The notes under the pieces: model-generated
What the model saw: the letters and a program-made list of their open reading frames with translations, nothing else
Databases searched by the model: none
Told to the model about the DNA's origin: nothing
Shown: piece by piece, positions 16,621-21,860 of the stretch
How positions within the stretch are numbered: position 1 is the first letter of the stretch
Layout: every line of letters begins with the position of its first letter
Virus record (IMG/VR): IMGVR_UViG_3300050343_000055
Coordinates: 1 to 21,860 of that record
DNA length: 21,860 nt
Source: a virus
Strand: one strand, 5' to 3'
Program-made: the position numbers and the translations under genes

Positions 16621-18376
16621 CTGGACCTCCTGGTTGTGGTGGCTGACCACCTGCTAATCCTGCTAAGACAGAAGCAATATCTTGTGGTCCTTGTGGACCT
16701 ACTGGACCTTGTGGTCCACCAATAACTGCTTCTTCTTCAGGACTTGTTTCTTCTTCTGCTGTATAAAATTTATCTAGTATCTTTGTCATTTGTGCAGGAT
16801 TCTTTCGTATCTCTGCTGCTGCCATAGTAGCTTTAGGGTTACCTTGTGCTGCTTGTGCCATTAATGATTCAAACAATACGTTCTCTGCTTTTTCAGAGTT
16901 AATTCTATTTTGTATGTTTGTAATATTATCTAGACCGTCTAAGTTTTCTTGCAATGTTTGTGTGTCAATAATACCTTGTTGTTTTAATTGCAATCCAGTA
17001 ATAACTTTTTGTGGTTCATCAAACCCTGCCATAACTCCATACACTCTACGTGTCTTATACATTTCAGAAATATCTGAACTAGGAGTATAGGTTTCTTTAT
17101 ATGCTGTTCCATTGTGCATACCTGCAATAGGTTTTCTTTTATTAGGATACATAGTTTCGTCAAACTCTAATCGTTTAGCATCTACTTCTTGCAACGCATC
17201 TCTAAGTATTACTTGATACTCTCTAACGTGCATAGATGCAGATTGTCCTAACTCTTCTAATCCTCTACCAGTTACAAAACTGTTAGGAGATTGTCCATCA
17301 TCAGATACTGGATATGCAGAACCAAGTCGTAAGTGTCGTTCTAATCTATCTACTTGTTGAAATAATTGATATGGGAGATTGTTTACAGGTTTAGAAACTT
17401 GTGAGCCTGGAGCTAAATAGTTTACAGCAAATCTACCTTTACGATATTTACCTGATTCTATCTCTCCGACTATATTTGTTTCTGTAAACACTGCATCTTC
17501 CATAGCAATAGTTCCAAGAATATTTATTTTTGCCATGTTAGCCATTAAACCTATAACATGTTGAAACTGACTTTGCATTTGGTCAAAGGCAAATCTTTTT
17601 GCTATAACATACATAGGACCACTGGTTAGTGGGTTAGGAATAAAGTCTATAATCTTTCTACCTTCTGGTAAAAATATATATGTTCCATCATCATCCATAT
17701 ACTCAACAACAACTTTGCCATCGCCATTTTGATTTGACCAACTAGCTTCTCCACTGTTGTAGTAAAGACTAGACATGTCATTAGCATCTTCGTTATTGTC
17801 TCCAATAATTGCATTTTTATGTTCTGGGTATTGTTCTATTAAAGAAGATAAAGGAACTCTAGTAATGATTGCTAAATCTTTTGGTTGTTGGTCATTGCCA
17901 AACGGTCCTGGATAACAAGTAAAAGGGTCTCGTAACATTGCACAAGGATATGGATTGTTGTCTTTGTCATACTTAGTATTAATAACCCATACAACAAAAC
18001 CATAGCCAGGCAACCATCTGCCTATCTGTGGTAGTTGTAAATGTAGTTTCTGCATATCATCGTATGCACCTACAATACGTTCTAGTTTTTCTGATTTCTT
18101 TTTAGCTCGTTCTGAATCTTTAGCATTAATAACGTCTATTTTTAAATCAGGACTTCTACCTAGCTTTTGTGCAAATCGTTCTAGTGCTGATAAAAACATA
18201 TTCGGTGCAGGTAACTCGTGAAAATCTAAACTAGATTTCTCTCCAAGTAATGCTCGTACTGCTGCTTCTCCACCATTGAGGATGTCACGTATTCTAGCTC
18301 TGTCCATCATACCGTTTTGATTTATGTTTCTTAAATAATCTATTCTGTCATAAAGTTCGTCTTTAGACTTTACCAT
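16613..18376 (-). CDS. Portal protein
   Basis: This 587-residue protein follows the terminase with a seven-base overlap, the classic order. Typical portal features are an N-terminal helical region, the segment 'LPAPNMFLSALERFAQKLGR' near residue 55, and a wing-like part with 'VVWVINTKYDKDNNPYPCAM' and 'DPFTCYPGP'. A helical core follows ('DQMQSQFQHVIGLMANMAKI'), then the long crown-type helices ('SASMHVREYQVILRDALQEV'). The C-terminus is unusual: after an acidic stretch (EEETSPEEEAVIG) it has four collagen-like triplets (GPQGPVGPQGPQ) and ends in Pro/Gly-rich sequence. Twelve copies form the DNA channel at the head vertex. Family identity rests on length, segment pattern and neighbourhood. 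Confidence 0.85.
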   Translation of the reverse strand: MVKSKDELYDRIDYLRNINQNGMMDRARIRDILNGGEAAVRALLGEKSSLDFHELPAPNMFLSALERFAQKLGRSPDLKIDVINAKDSERAKKKSEKLERIVGAYDDMQKLHLQLPQIGRWLPGYGFVVWVINTKYDKDNNPYPCAMLRDPFTCYPGPFGNDQQPKDLAIITRVPLSSLIEQYPEHKNAIIGDNNEDANDMSSLYYNSGEASWSNQNGDGKVVVEYMDDDGTYIFLPEGRKIIDFIPNPLTSGPMYVIAKRFAFDQMQSQFQHVIGLMANMAKINILGTIAMEDAVFTETNIVGEIESGKYRKGRFAVNYLAPGSQVSKPVNNLPYQLFQQVDRLERHLRLGSAYPVSDDGQSPNSFVTGRGLEELGQSASMHVREYQVILRDALQEVDAKRLEFDETMYPNKRKPIAGMHNGTAYKETYTPSSDISEMYKTRRVYGVMAGFDEPQKVITGLQLKQQGIIDTQTLQENLDGLDNITNIQNRINSEKAENVLFESLMAQAAQGNPKATMAAAEIRKNPAQMTKILDKFYTAEEETSPEEEAVIGGPQGPVGPQGPQDIASVLAGLAGGQPPQPGGPVG

Positions 18377-20310
18377 CGTTTTCTATCCCATATTCCTTCG
18401 TCAAAATCTGTTGCTTCGTAGTTAGCAAAACTAGGTTCGTAATCTGTACTTAGTTCAGCTAATCGTTCTTTTTGCATACGTCTAATTGCTCTCATTGGAA
18501 ACCAACTAGCCATAACAATATCAGTCTTTGTACCTACTGTCTTGCTTTTGTTTTTAGCAGAACTAAAATACACTAACTGACTTGTATATAAGTTTACCTT
18601 TTCTTGAGCTTCAAAGCCCATGTATGGTAAATTAATTATACCTTCTTGAAACGCAGGTCGCATAGCAGTAACACCAAAAATAGGGTCAAACTTATTAGAG
18701 TACGTTTCATGTCCTTCTAGAAATATACCATGTTGTGAGGCAAAATCACGTATAGATTTATCTTGTCGTATAGCTTTTTGAAAACCGTTTTCTTCTATAA
18801 CCCAATGCGAACAATTATATTTTTTCCACCAGTCTTTCATTACACTGAGAGCTTCTGGAATACCACCACCTAAATTGTTTGACATATCTACCATATACAT
18901 AATGCCGTCAGCAGGACCATACGCCCATAAAAATGCAGCTTGATAACCAGTTGAGGCAGGGTCAAGTCCTGCGATAAGGCGTGTGCCTCTAGGTATCTGC
19001 CCTATGTCCCTCTTCTGGTCACGACATGATTCTATTTCTTCTCGACTAAACAAAGTTAAACCTTCTGGCATTGCAACATTAAGATATACCATTTCGTATA
19101 TAGCTCTACCACCTGTAGTTTCTGCTGCACGTTTTCTATCCATTAACCATTTGTATGTACGTTTACTTGCCCACAACATACAATCTTTATGGTCTTGTTC
19201 TTCCCAATCTGTTTTAACACAAGCTGTGTCATGTGCCTCTTCGACTTGTGTTGTCCAAGATTCGTTATCTAAAAGATGTGAATATATATCGTCATAGTGT
19301 TGTCGTGAACCAATAGTAACCATAGCTGTATGTTCCTCTTTACGACTAGACAGTGTTGTAGTCCACCAGTTTCTGGTGTTCTCTCTTGATGCAGGTTGCA
19401 TTGTAGAGCTGTGGTCTTCAATGTCATCTGCAATAATTATGTCGCAGTCACGTGATAAGATTTTACCACCACGTCCAATGCCTACCATAGTCGGACTCTT
19501 GATACCAGTAACCGTTCTCGTACCAACAGTAAAACCACTTTGTGACCAAGACTTAGCAGATTTAGTTTTAGGTTTAAACTTAATGCCTGGTCCACATATC
19601 TCTTCTATTAATAATTCGTTAAACTCTAACTGGTCAATAACAGAACCCATAGCGTTCTTAGCAATGTCTTCGTTACCACCTACCCATAAAATTCTAATGT
19701 TAGGATTGTTGCATATAAGCCATATAACAAAATGTATAAGCAAGTCTGTTTTGCCGTGTCGTGGTGGAGACAATATCATGTGCTGTCCACCTGTCTCTAT
19801 TGTGTGCATAATCTGTTCTATCCATTTTTTATGGAACTCTGGTGTTTCGTATGGAATACCCTGTTCAGTTCTAAAATATCTTGCTCTAAACTTATCAAAG
19901 TCTTGTAATGTAATTTCTGCTACTTGAGGTACTGTCCAGTTTTCTTGTTGATTAGCAATACTTATATCTTCTAGGTATGCCTGGTATGCCATAGAAACAG
20001 CAGCATCAGTTGTGCCAAGTATCTTAGCTACACCAGATATAGTATTAGTCTTATCAAAAATCTCAAGTGCTAGTCCAGATTCTTTAATATCGTCATACAC
20101 TTGACCACGTCTAGAGGAGACATTTTTTTTGTGGCTAGGTATTTCTAGGGTGTCTTCTTCTTGTGTCCAGGTAGTGCCTAGTTTTTTTGCACGTTTCTTT
20201 TGTTGTGCTATTCGGTTCGAACATCGGTCACTACAAAACTTAGAACGTCCTTTAGGTAAAGGTCTATGACAACCTGCTGCATAACAAAGTTTACTTGACA
20301 TAACCGTCAC
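18370..20310 (-). CDS. terL: Large terminase subunit with N-terminal zinc finger and HTH
   Basis: This is the DNA-packaging motor, 646 residues from GTG 20310; ATG 20301, three codons later, is an equally likely start. Residues 9-30 hold a zinc-finger pattern (C-x4-C, then C-x3-C in FCSDRCSNR). Residues about 86-117 form a helix-turn-helix-like segment (TISGVAKILGTTDAAVSMAY). The ATPase has Walker A PPRHGKT (182-188) and Walker B DIIIADDIED (290-299). The RNase H-like nuclease shows 'LDPAS' (D450), 'VIEENG' (about 505) and 'TDIVMASW' (about 593), the usual acidic triad positions. The N-terminal additions are not part of the core motor and could do the DNA-recognition work of a small terminase. 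No separate small terminase gene is visible in the window. Confidence 0.93.
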   Translation of the reverse strand: MTVMSSKLCYAAGCHRPLPKGRSKFCSDRCSNRIAQQKKRAKKLGTTWTQEEDTLEIPSHKKNVSSRRGQVYDDIKESGLALEIFDKTNTISGVAKILGTTDAAVSMAYQAYLEDISIANQQENWTVPQVAEITLQDFDKFRARYFRTEQGIPYETPEFHKKWIEQIMHTIETGGQHMILSPPRHGKTDLLIHFVIWLICNNPNIRILWVGGNEDIAKNAMGSVIDQLEFNELLIEEICGPGIKFKPKTKSAKSWSQSGFTVGTRTVTGIKSPTMVGIGRGGKILSRDCDIIIADDIEDHSSTMQPASRENTRNWWTTTLSSRKEEHTAMVTIGSRQHYDDIYSHLLDNESWTTQVEEAHDTACVKTDWEEQDHKDCMLWASKRTYKWLMDRKRAAETTGGRAIYEMVYLNVAMPEGLTLFSREEIESCRDQKRDIGQIPRGTRLIAGLDPASTGYQAAFLWAYGPADGIMYMVDMSNNLGGGIPEALSVMKDWWKKYNCSHWVIEENGFQKAIRQDKSIRDFASQHGIFLEGHETYSNKFDPIFGVTAMRPAFQEGIINLPYMGFEAQEKVNLYTSQLVYFSSAKNKSKTVGTKTDIVMASWFPMRAIRRMQKERLAELSTDYEPSFANYEATDFDEGIWDRKRW

Positions 20311-20383
20311 ATGTTTTGTTTTTACACTTCATAGCGTCCTTAGGTAATAAAACCTCTCCACACTTGGGACAAGGAACTTTCAT
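20291..20383 (-). CDS. 30-residue zinc-ribbon protein
   Basis: This very short frame encodes MKVPCPKCGEVLLPKDAMKC followed by KNKTCDGYVK. C5-x2-C8-G and C20-x4-C25 form a zinc ribbon almost without other sequence. It starts six bases after the stop of the 46-codon gene and overlaps the terminase start by 11 to 20 bases, depending on which terminase start is used. The motif argues that it is real. It may bind nucleic acid or a protein partner. Its small size makes its separate function uncertain, and it could also be a translation-coupling peptide for the terminase. Confidence 0.6.
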   Translation of the reverse strand: MKVPCPKCGEVLLPKDAMKCKNKTCDGYVK

Positions 20384-20389
20384 TTTTAA

Positions 20390-20530
20390 TTACTTTTTTT
20401 TACGTGCTTTTTTCTTTTTAGGAAACCCTGCCTTCATGTTGGCATAGGCTTTAGGACTTATAGTAGAGTTTTTCTTTGACCTACTTGTTCCTGCTTTTTT
20501 TCTTGCGTTAATGTTTTTATATAAACTCAT
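20390..20530 (-). CDS. 46-residue Lys-rich basic protein
   Basis: The frame starts ATG 20530, one base after the stop of the preceding gene, and encodes 46 residues. It begins MSLYKNINARKKAGTSRSKK and ends in a poly-basic tail (FPKKKKARKKK). Short proteins beginning M-[SG]-L-Y-x-N-I are common hypothetical proteins near the terminase genes of marine phages, which is recalled knowledge and not shown here. The extreme positive charge suggests binding to DNA or RNA, perhaps inside the head. No catalytic feature is present. Confidence 0.65.
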   Translation of the reverse strand: MSLYKNINARKKAGTSRSKKNSTISPKAYANMKAGFPKKKKARKKK

Positions 20531-20531
20531 A

Positions 20532-20813
20532 TTACCACTTTACCTTATTTGCCCAGTACGCTGCAGAACTAGGACCTTTTTTTATATTTTTTGCATGTCT
20601 TGCTTTAAATGCTTTGTTACGCTTTGTGCCATCAGGACTACCTTTTTTTCCTGCTTGACCAAATCTAATTAGTTTGTACTCGCTACCATAATGTGCCATA
20701 ACGACATGCGAGTGTCCACCTTGTGTAGATGCTTTAGGTTTGTTAACTCCTTGCAGCCCCAGGCGTTTCATAGTCGACTTGACTCTATCTGGTGTTGGTC
20801 CTCCGTGTGGCAT
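20532..20813 (-). CDS. 93-residue basic protein of a conserved marine-phage type
   Basis: The protein is basic. It contains 'HSHVVMAHYGSEYKLIRFGQ' followed by the core 'GKKGSPDGTKRNKAFKARHA' and the ending 'SAAYWANKVKW'. The series IRFGQ-x-G-x-x-G-S-x-D-G-T-K, then KARHAKNI, then SAAYWANK-x-KW is a pattern I know from hypothetical proteins of marine phages. Its function is not known. It overlaps the 42-codon gene by one base (TAATG) and precedes the 46-codon gene by one base. The strong basic charge and compact motif suggest a nucleic-acid-associated role. Confidence 0.8.
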   Translation of the reverse strand: MPHGGPTPDRVKSTMKRLGLQGVNKPKASTQGGHSHVVMAHYGSEYKLIRFGQAGKKGSPDGTKRNKAFKARHAKNIKKGPSSAAYWANKVKW

Positions 20814-20941
20814 TATCTTTTTGCCGTCTTATACAAACGCTTACTATTTTTAGTATGTTTTTTACCTGTATGAATTTGTCCATTAGGCATCTTATGATGT
20901 GAGCCTTTGTACTCTTTACCTGCTTTTGTATATACTTTCAT
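20813..20941 (-). CDS. 42-residue basic protein
   Basis: This frame reads MKVYTKAGKEYKGSHHKMPN then GQIHTGKKHTKNSKRLYKTAKR. The pattern KEYKG-x-x-HKMPNG-x-x-HTG-x-x-HT-x-x-SK is familiar from small hypothetical proteins next to the 93-residue type in marine phages. The His residues (15, 16, 24, 29) could bind a metal, but this is a guess. Start and stop each share one base with a neighbour. Confidence 0.65.
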   Translation of the reverse strand: MKVYTKAGKEYKGSHHKMPNGQIHTGKKHTKNSKRLYKTAKR

Positions 20942-21009
20942 TAGTATTTAGTTTTTTTCTTTTTTTTCTTAGTATTCTTTTTTGGTTTACTCTTCATTTT
21001 TCCGTACAT
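20941..21009 (-). CDS. 22-residue poly-lysine peptide, first gene of the late cluster
   Basis: The shortest gene called here encodes MYGKMKSKPKKNTKKKKKKTKY; 12 of 22 residues are Lys. It has a good ribosome binding site (TAGGAG, five to six bases before ATG 21009), lies about 20 bases downstream of a candidate extended -10 promoter, and its stop shares one base with the next start. These features support translation, although a low-complexity peptide of this size could also be a leader that mainly couples translation into the cluster. Confidence 0.5.
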   Translation of the reverse strand: MYGKMKSKPKKNTKKKKKKTKY

Positions 21010-21034
21010 AAATACTCCTACATTATTTTTCTTT

Positions 21035-21043
21035 AGTATAACA
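21035..21043 (-). promoter_or_regulatory. Extended -10 promoter for the terminase cluster
   Basis: The minus strand reads TGTTATACT, a TG-n-TATACT extended -10 element (five of six matches to TATAAT). Transcription would begin near 21028, giving a short leader that holds the TAGGAG site of the first gene. No -35 match is seen; that place is occupied by a hairpin. Confidence 0.45.
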
Positions 21044-21076
21044 CAAAACCCCGTTCGGGCAGGAACAGGGCTGTGT
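21041..21076 (-). terminator. Terminator-like hairpin just upstream of the late promoter
   Basis: ACACA/TGTGT, CCC/GGG and GTTC/GAAC pair in nested order with small internal mismatches around a six-base loop. On the minus strand the inner stem is followed directly by TTTTGTGTT, a weak U-tract. It could stop upstream transcription before the late promoter, or alternatively be a regulatory RNA stem. It abuts and slightly overlaps the promoter. Confidence 0.45.
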
Positions 21077-21114
21077 AAATTAAGATATCCTATAATCTAA
21101 TTATTACTTGTACT

Positions 21115-21134
21115 ATAACAACTTGTTGTGTTAT
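21115..21134. repeat. Inverted repeat, operator-like
   Basis: ATAACAAC and GTTGTGTTAT form an imperfect inverted repeat around TT (one bulged base). It lies about 75 bases upstream of the late promoter, so it could be a protein binding site, but the sequence is simple enough to arise by chance. Confidence 0.3.
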
Positions 21135-21139
21135 GGAGG

Positions 21140-21216
21140 AAAAAAAAATTTTTATTAGGTAGGAGGATGCCGTTGCTCTTGCGAGTTCTAACATCCCTGG
21201 TCTAAGACGTCCTACC
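21140..21216 (-). ncRNA. Candidate small structured RNA with three-way junction
   Basis: Read on the minus strand, GGTAGGA (21216-21210) pairs with TCCTACC (21164-21158) over seven perfect pairs. Inside are a small hairpin GTC-TTA-GAC and a second arm in which GGATG pairs with CATCC, continuing through an internal loop to CTC-GCAA-GAG, a GNRA tetraloop. The GCAA loop is on the minus strand, which favours that strand. After the closing stem come nine bases and then nine T residues (21148-21140), a possible but poorly spaced terminator. A promoter-like sequence lies about 45 bases upstream. I cannot match it to a named RNA family. Confidence 0.45.
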
Positions 21217-21258
21217 ATCAATCGAGATACATAATACAAAGGGAATGTATATGTTTTT

Positions 21259-21285
21259 ATTATACTACATTGTGCATTTAGTCAA
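21259..21285 (-). promoter_or_regulatory. Promoter-like TTGACT / TATAAT
   Basis: The minus strand has TTGACT and a perfect TATAAT separated by 15 bases, shorter than the preferred 17. The start would be near 21252, in front of the candidate structured RNA. Confidence 0.42.
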
Positions 21286-21293
21286 GAGAAACC

Positions 21294-21354
21294 TGAGGGC
21301 TACGTGAGAATACTAGGCGAAAGGAGGAAACTCCTAGAAAAAACGCAACCCTCA
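21294..21354 (+). other. Structured element closed by TGAGGG/CCCTCA, GAAA-capped hairpin
   Basis: TGAGGG (21294-21299) can pair with CCCTCA (21349-21354). Inside, AGGAG pairs with CTCCT around a GAAA tetraloop (21327-21330), and CTAG at 21313 can extend the stem with CTAG at 21334 by looping out GCGAAAG. The GNRA loop is on the plus strand, opposite to the genes, so strand assignment is tentative. Confidence 0.35.
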
Positions 21355-21464
21355 CTATTAATACTACACTTAACATCTCGACCTGCTATAGTAAGTTTTA
21401 ACAAATATTTTTATTAAGTACTTTGTTACAAGTAAAGTTGCCATCGAGGGGCAGAAAGTTAGGG

Positions 21465-21480
21465 ATACTTAACCAAGTAT
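21465..21480. repeat. Perfect short hairpin
   Basis: ATACTT and AAGTAT pair over six bases around AACC. No T-run follows on either strand and no gene is nearby. Confidence 0.3.
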
Positions 21481-21694
21481 ACAGCAGAAACACAAACCTA
21501 ATACTCAAGGACCTAGGGACAATAAAGATTAGACTCCAATAGCTTTTTAAGCAGTGTGGCTCGTTATAACCATCCGACCAGTAACCAGGTACTAACCAAT
21601 AAACAATACCTACCGTTACTGTACCTCTTTTATAGAGTGAATAACTAGGTATAAATTAACAGATATCTCTAAGGGATTACATACTATATAACTA

Positions 21695-21715
21695 TGGGGT
21701 GCACATTTAACCCCA
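21695..21715. repeat. GC-rich hairpin in AT-rich surroundings
   Basis: TGGGGT and ACCCCA pair perfectly around nine bases that include GTGCAC. It is not followed by a T-run on either strand, so it is not a terminator. Confidence 0.35.
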
Positions 21716-21860
21716 CCAAATTATATATAGGCTCTATCATTCTTAGACATTCTTATTTATTCTCTACCTGCCTTACTCTATTATTGTTCTGTTCTCCTAT
21801 GGCTCTAGATTGTCTAATTATGTACCCGTTTTAAATCTTTCTAAGAGGGTGGATGGGTGT

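Larger units (their letters stand above)
21010..21860. other. Long stretch without genes; several hairpins
   Basis: About 850 bases to the right edge carry no plausible reading frame on either strand; stops are frequent in all frames. The stretch holds the elements listed separately plus further short inverted repeats, for example TACCT/AGGTA at 21622-21651 enclosing CTCT/AGAG. It lies directly upstream of the terminase cluster, where packaging sites, origins or large non-coding RNAs are often found. I see no tRNA: neither strand has a T-loop. Confidence 0.6.

Noticed and set aside
19376-19927. Open frame of 183 codons on the plus strand
   Set aside because: It lies opposite the terminase ATPase domain, has no binding site and matches no family.
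21167-21205. Twelve-residue frame MPLLLRVLTSLV on the plus strand with AGGAGG just before the ATG
   Set aside because: The AGGAGG touches the ATG with no spacing, and the sequence is better explained by base pairing of the structured element.
21158-21216. tRNA, because of the seven-pair closing stem and inner arms
   Set aside because: It is 59 bases long, with no T-loop, no anticodon arm of the right size and no CCA-type end.
21292-21355. Hammerhead ribozyme, suggested by GAAA next to a stem
   Set aside because: The required CTGANGA core is not present on either strand of the stretch.

Overview
This window looks like part of the late (virion) region of a tailed phage, probably of marine origin. 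The sequence is AT-rich, every recognisable gene lies on the minus strand, and the genes are packed so tightly that nine junctions share the single A of TAATG. There are no tRNA genes, integrase, insertion sequences or CRISPR arrays. The host cannot be read directly. Thr-rich linkers of the kind common in Actinobacteria, an actinophage-like scaffold and low GC would fit a low-GC marine actinobacterium, but this is only an inference. No tape-measure or major tail protein is visible, while a large block of probable ejection proteins is. That favours a podovirus-like particle, although tail genes may lie beyond the left edge.

Read in the direction of transcription (right to left), the window starts with about 850 bases that hold no credible gene (21010-21860). 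This stretch contains several hairpins, a compact three-way-junction element with a GCAA tetraloop, a promoter-like sequence and a terminator-like hairpin next to an extended -10 promoter. Five very small basic genes follow (22, 42, 93, 46 and 30 codons, the last a zinc ribbon). Next come the large terminase, which carries an N-terminal zinc finger and a helix-turn-helix, and then the portal protein, whose C-terminus is short and collagen-like.

Between the portal and the capsid genes lies a 12 kb block: two small linker genes, a 2084-residue giant protein, and proteins of 326, 340 (lysozyme-like transglycosylase), 426 (with a membrane segment), 593 (with a VVEDPV repeat) and 286 residues. I interpret these as internal virion proteins that are ejected with the DNA, breach the cell wall and help form the entry channel. 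Their position between portal and scaffold differs from T7-like phages, where such genes follow the tail tube genes.

A roughly 200-base gap (3753-3956) holds a second extended -10 promoter and a leader with three hairpins. It precedes the capsid module: scaffold, major capsid protein (SU10/DUF5309-like), a decoration-like protein, an unknown 61-residue protein, a head-tail adaptor, and a tail protein that runs off the left edge with an Asp-box (beta-propeller) motif. All functional assignments come from reading motifs by eye; no database search was run.
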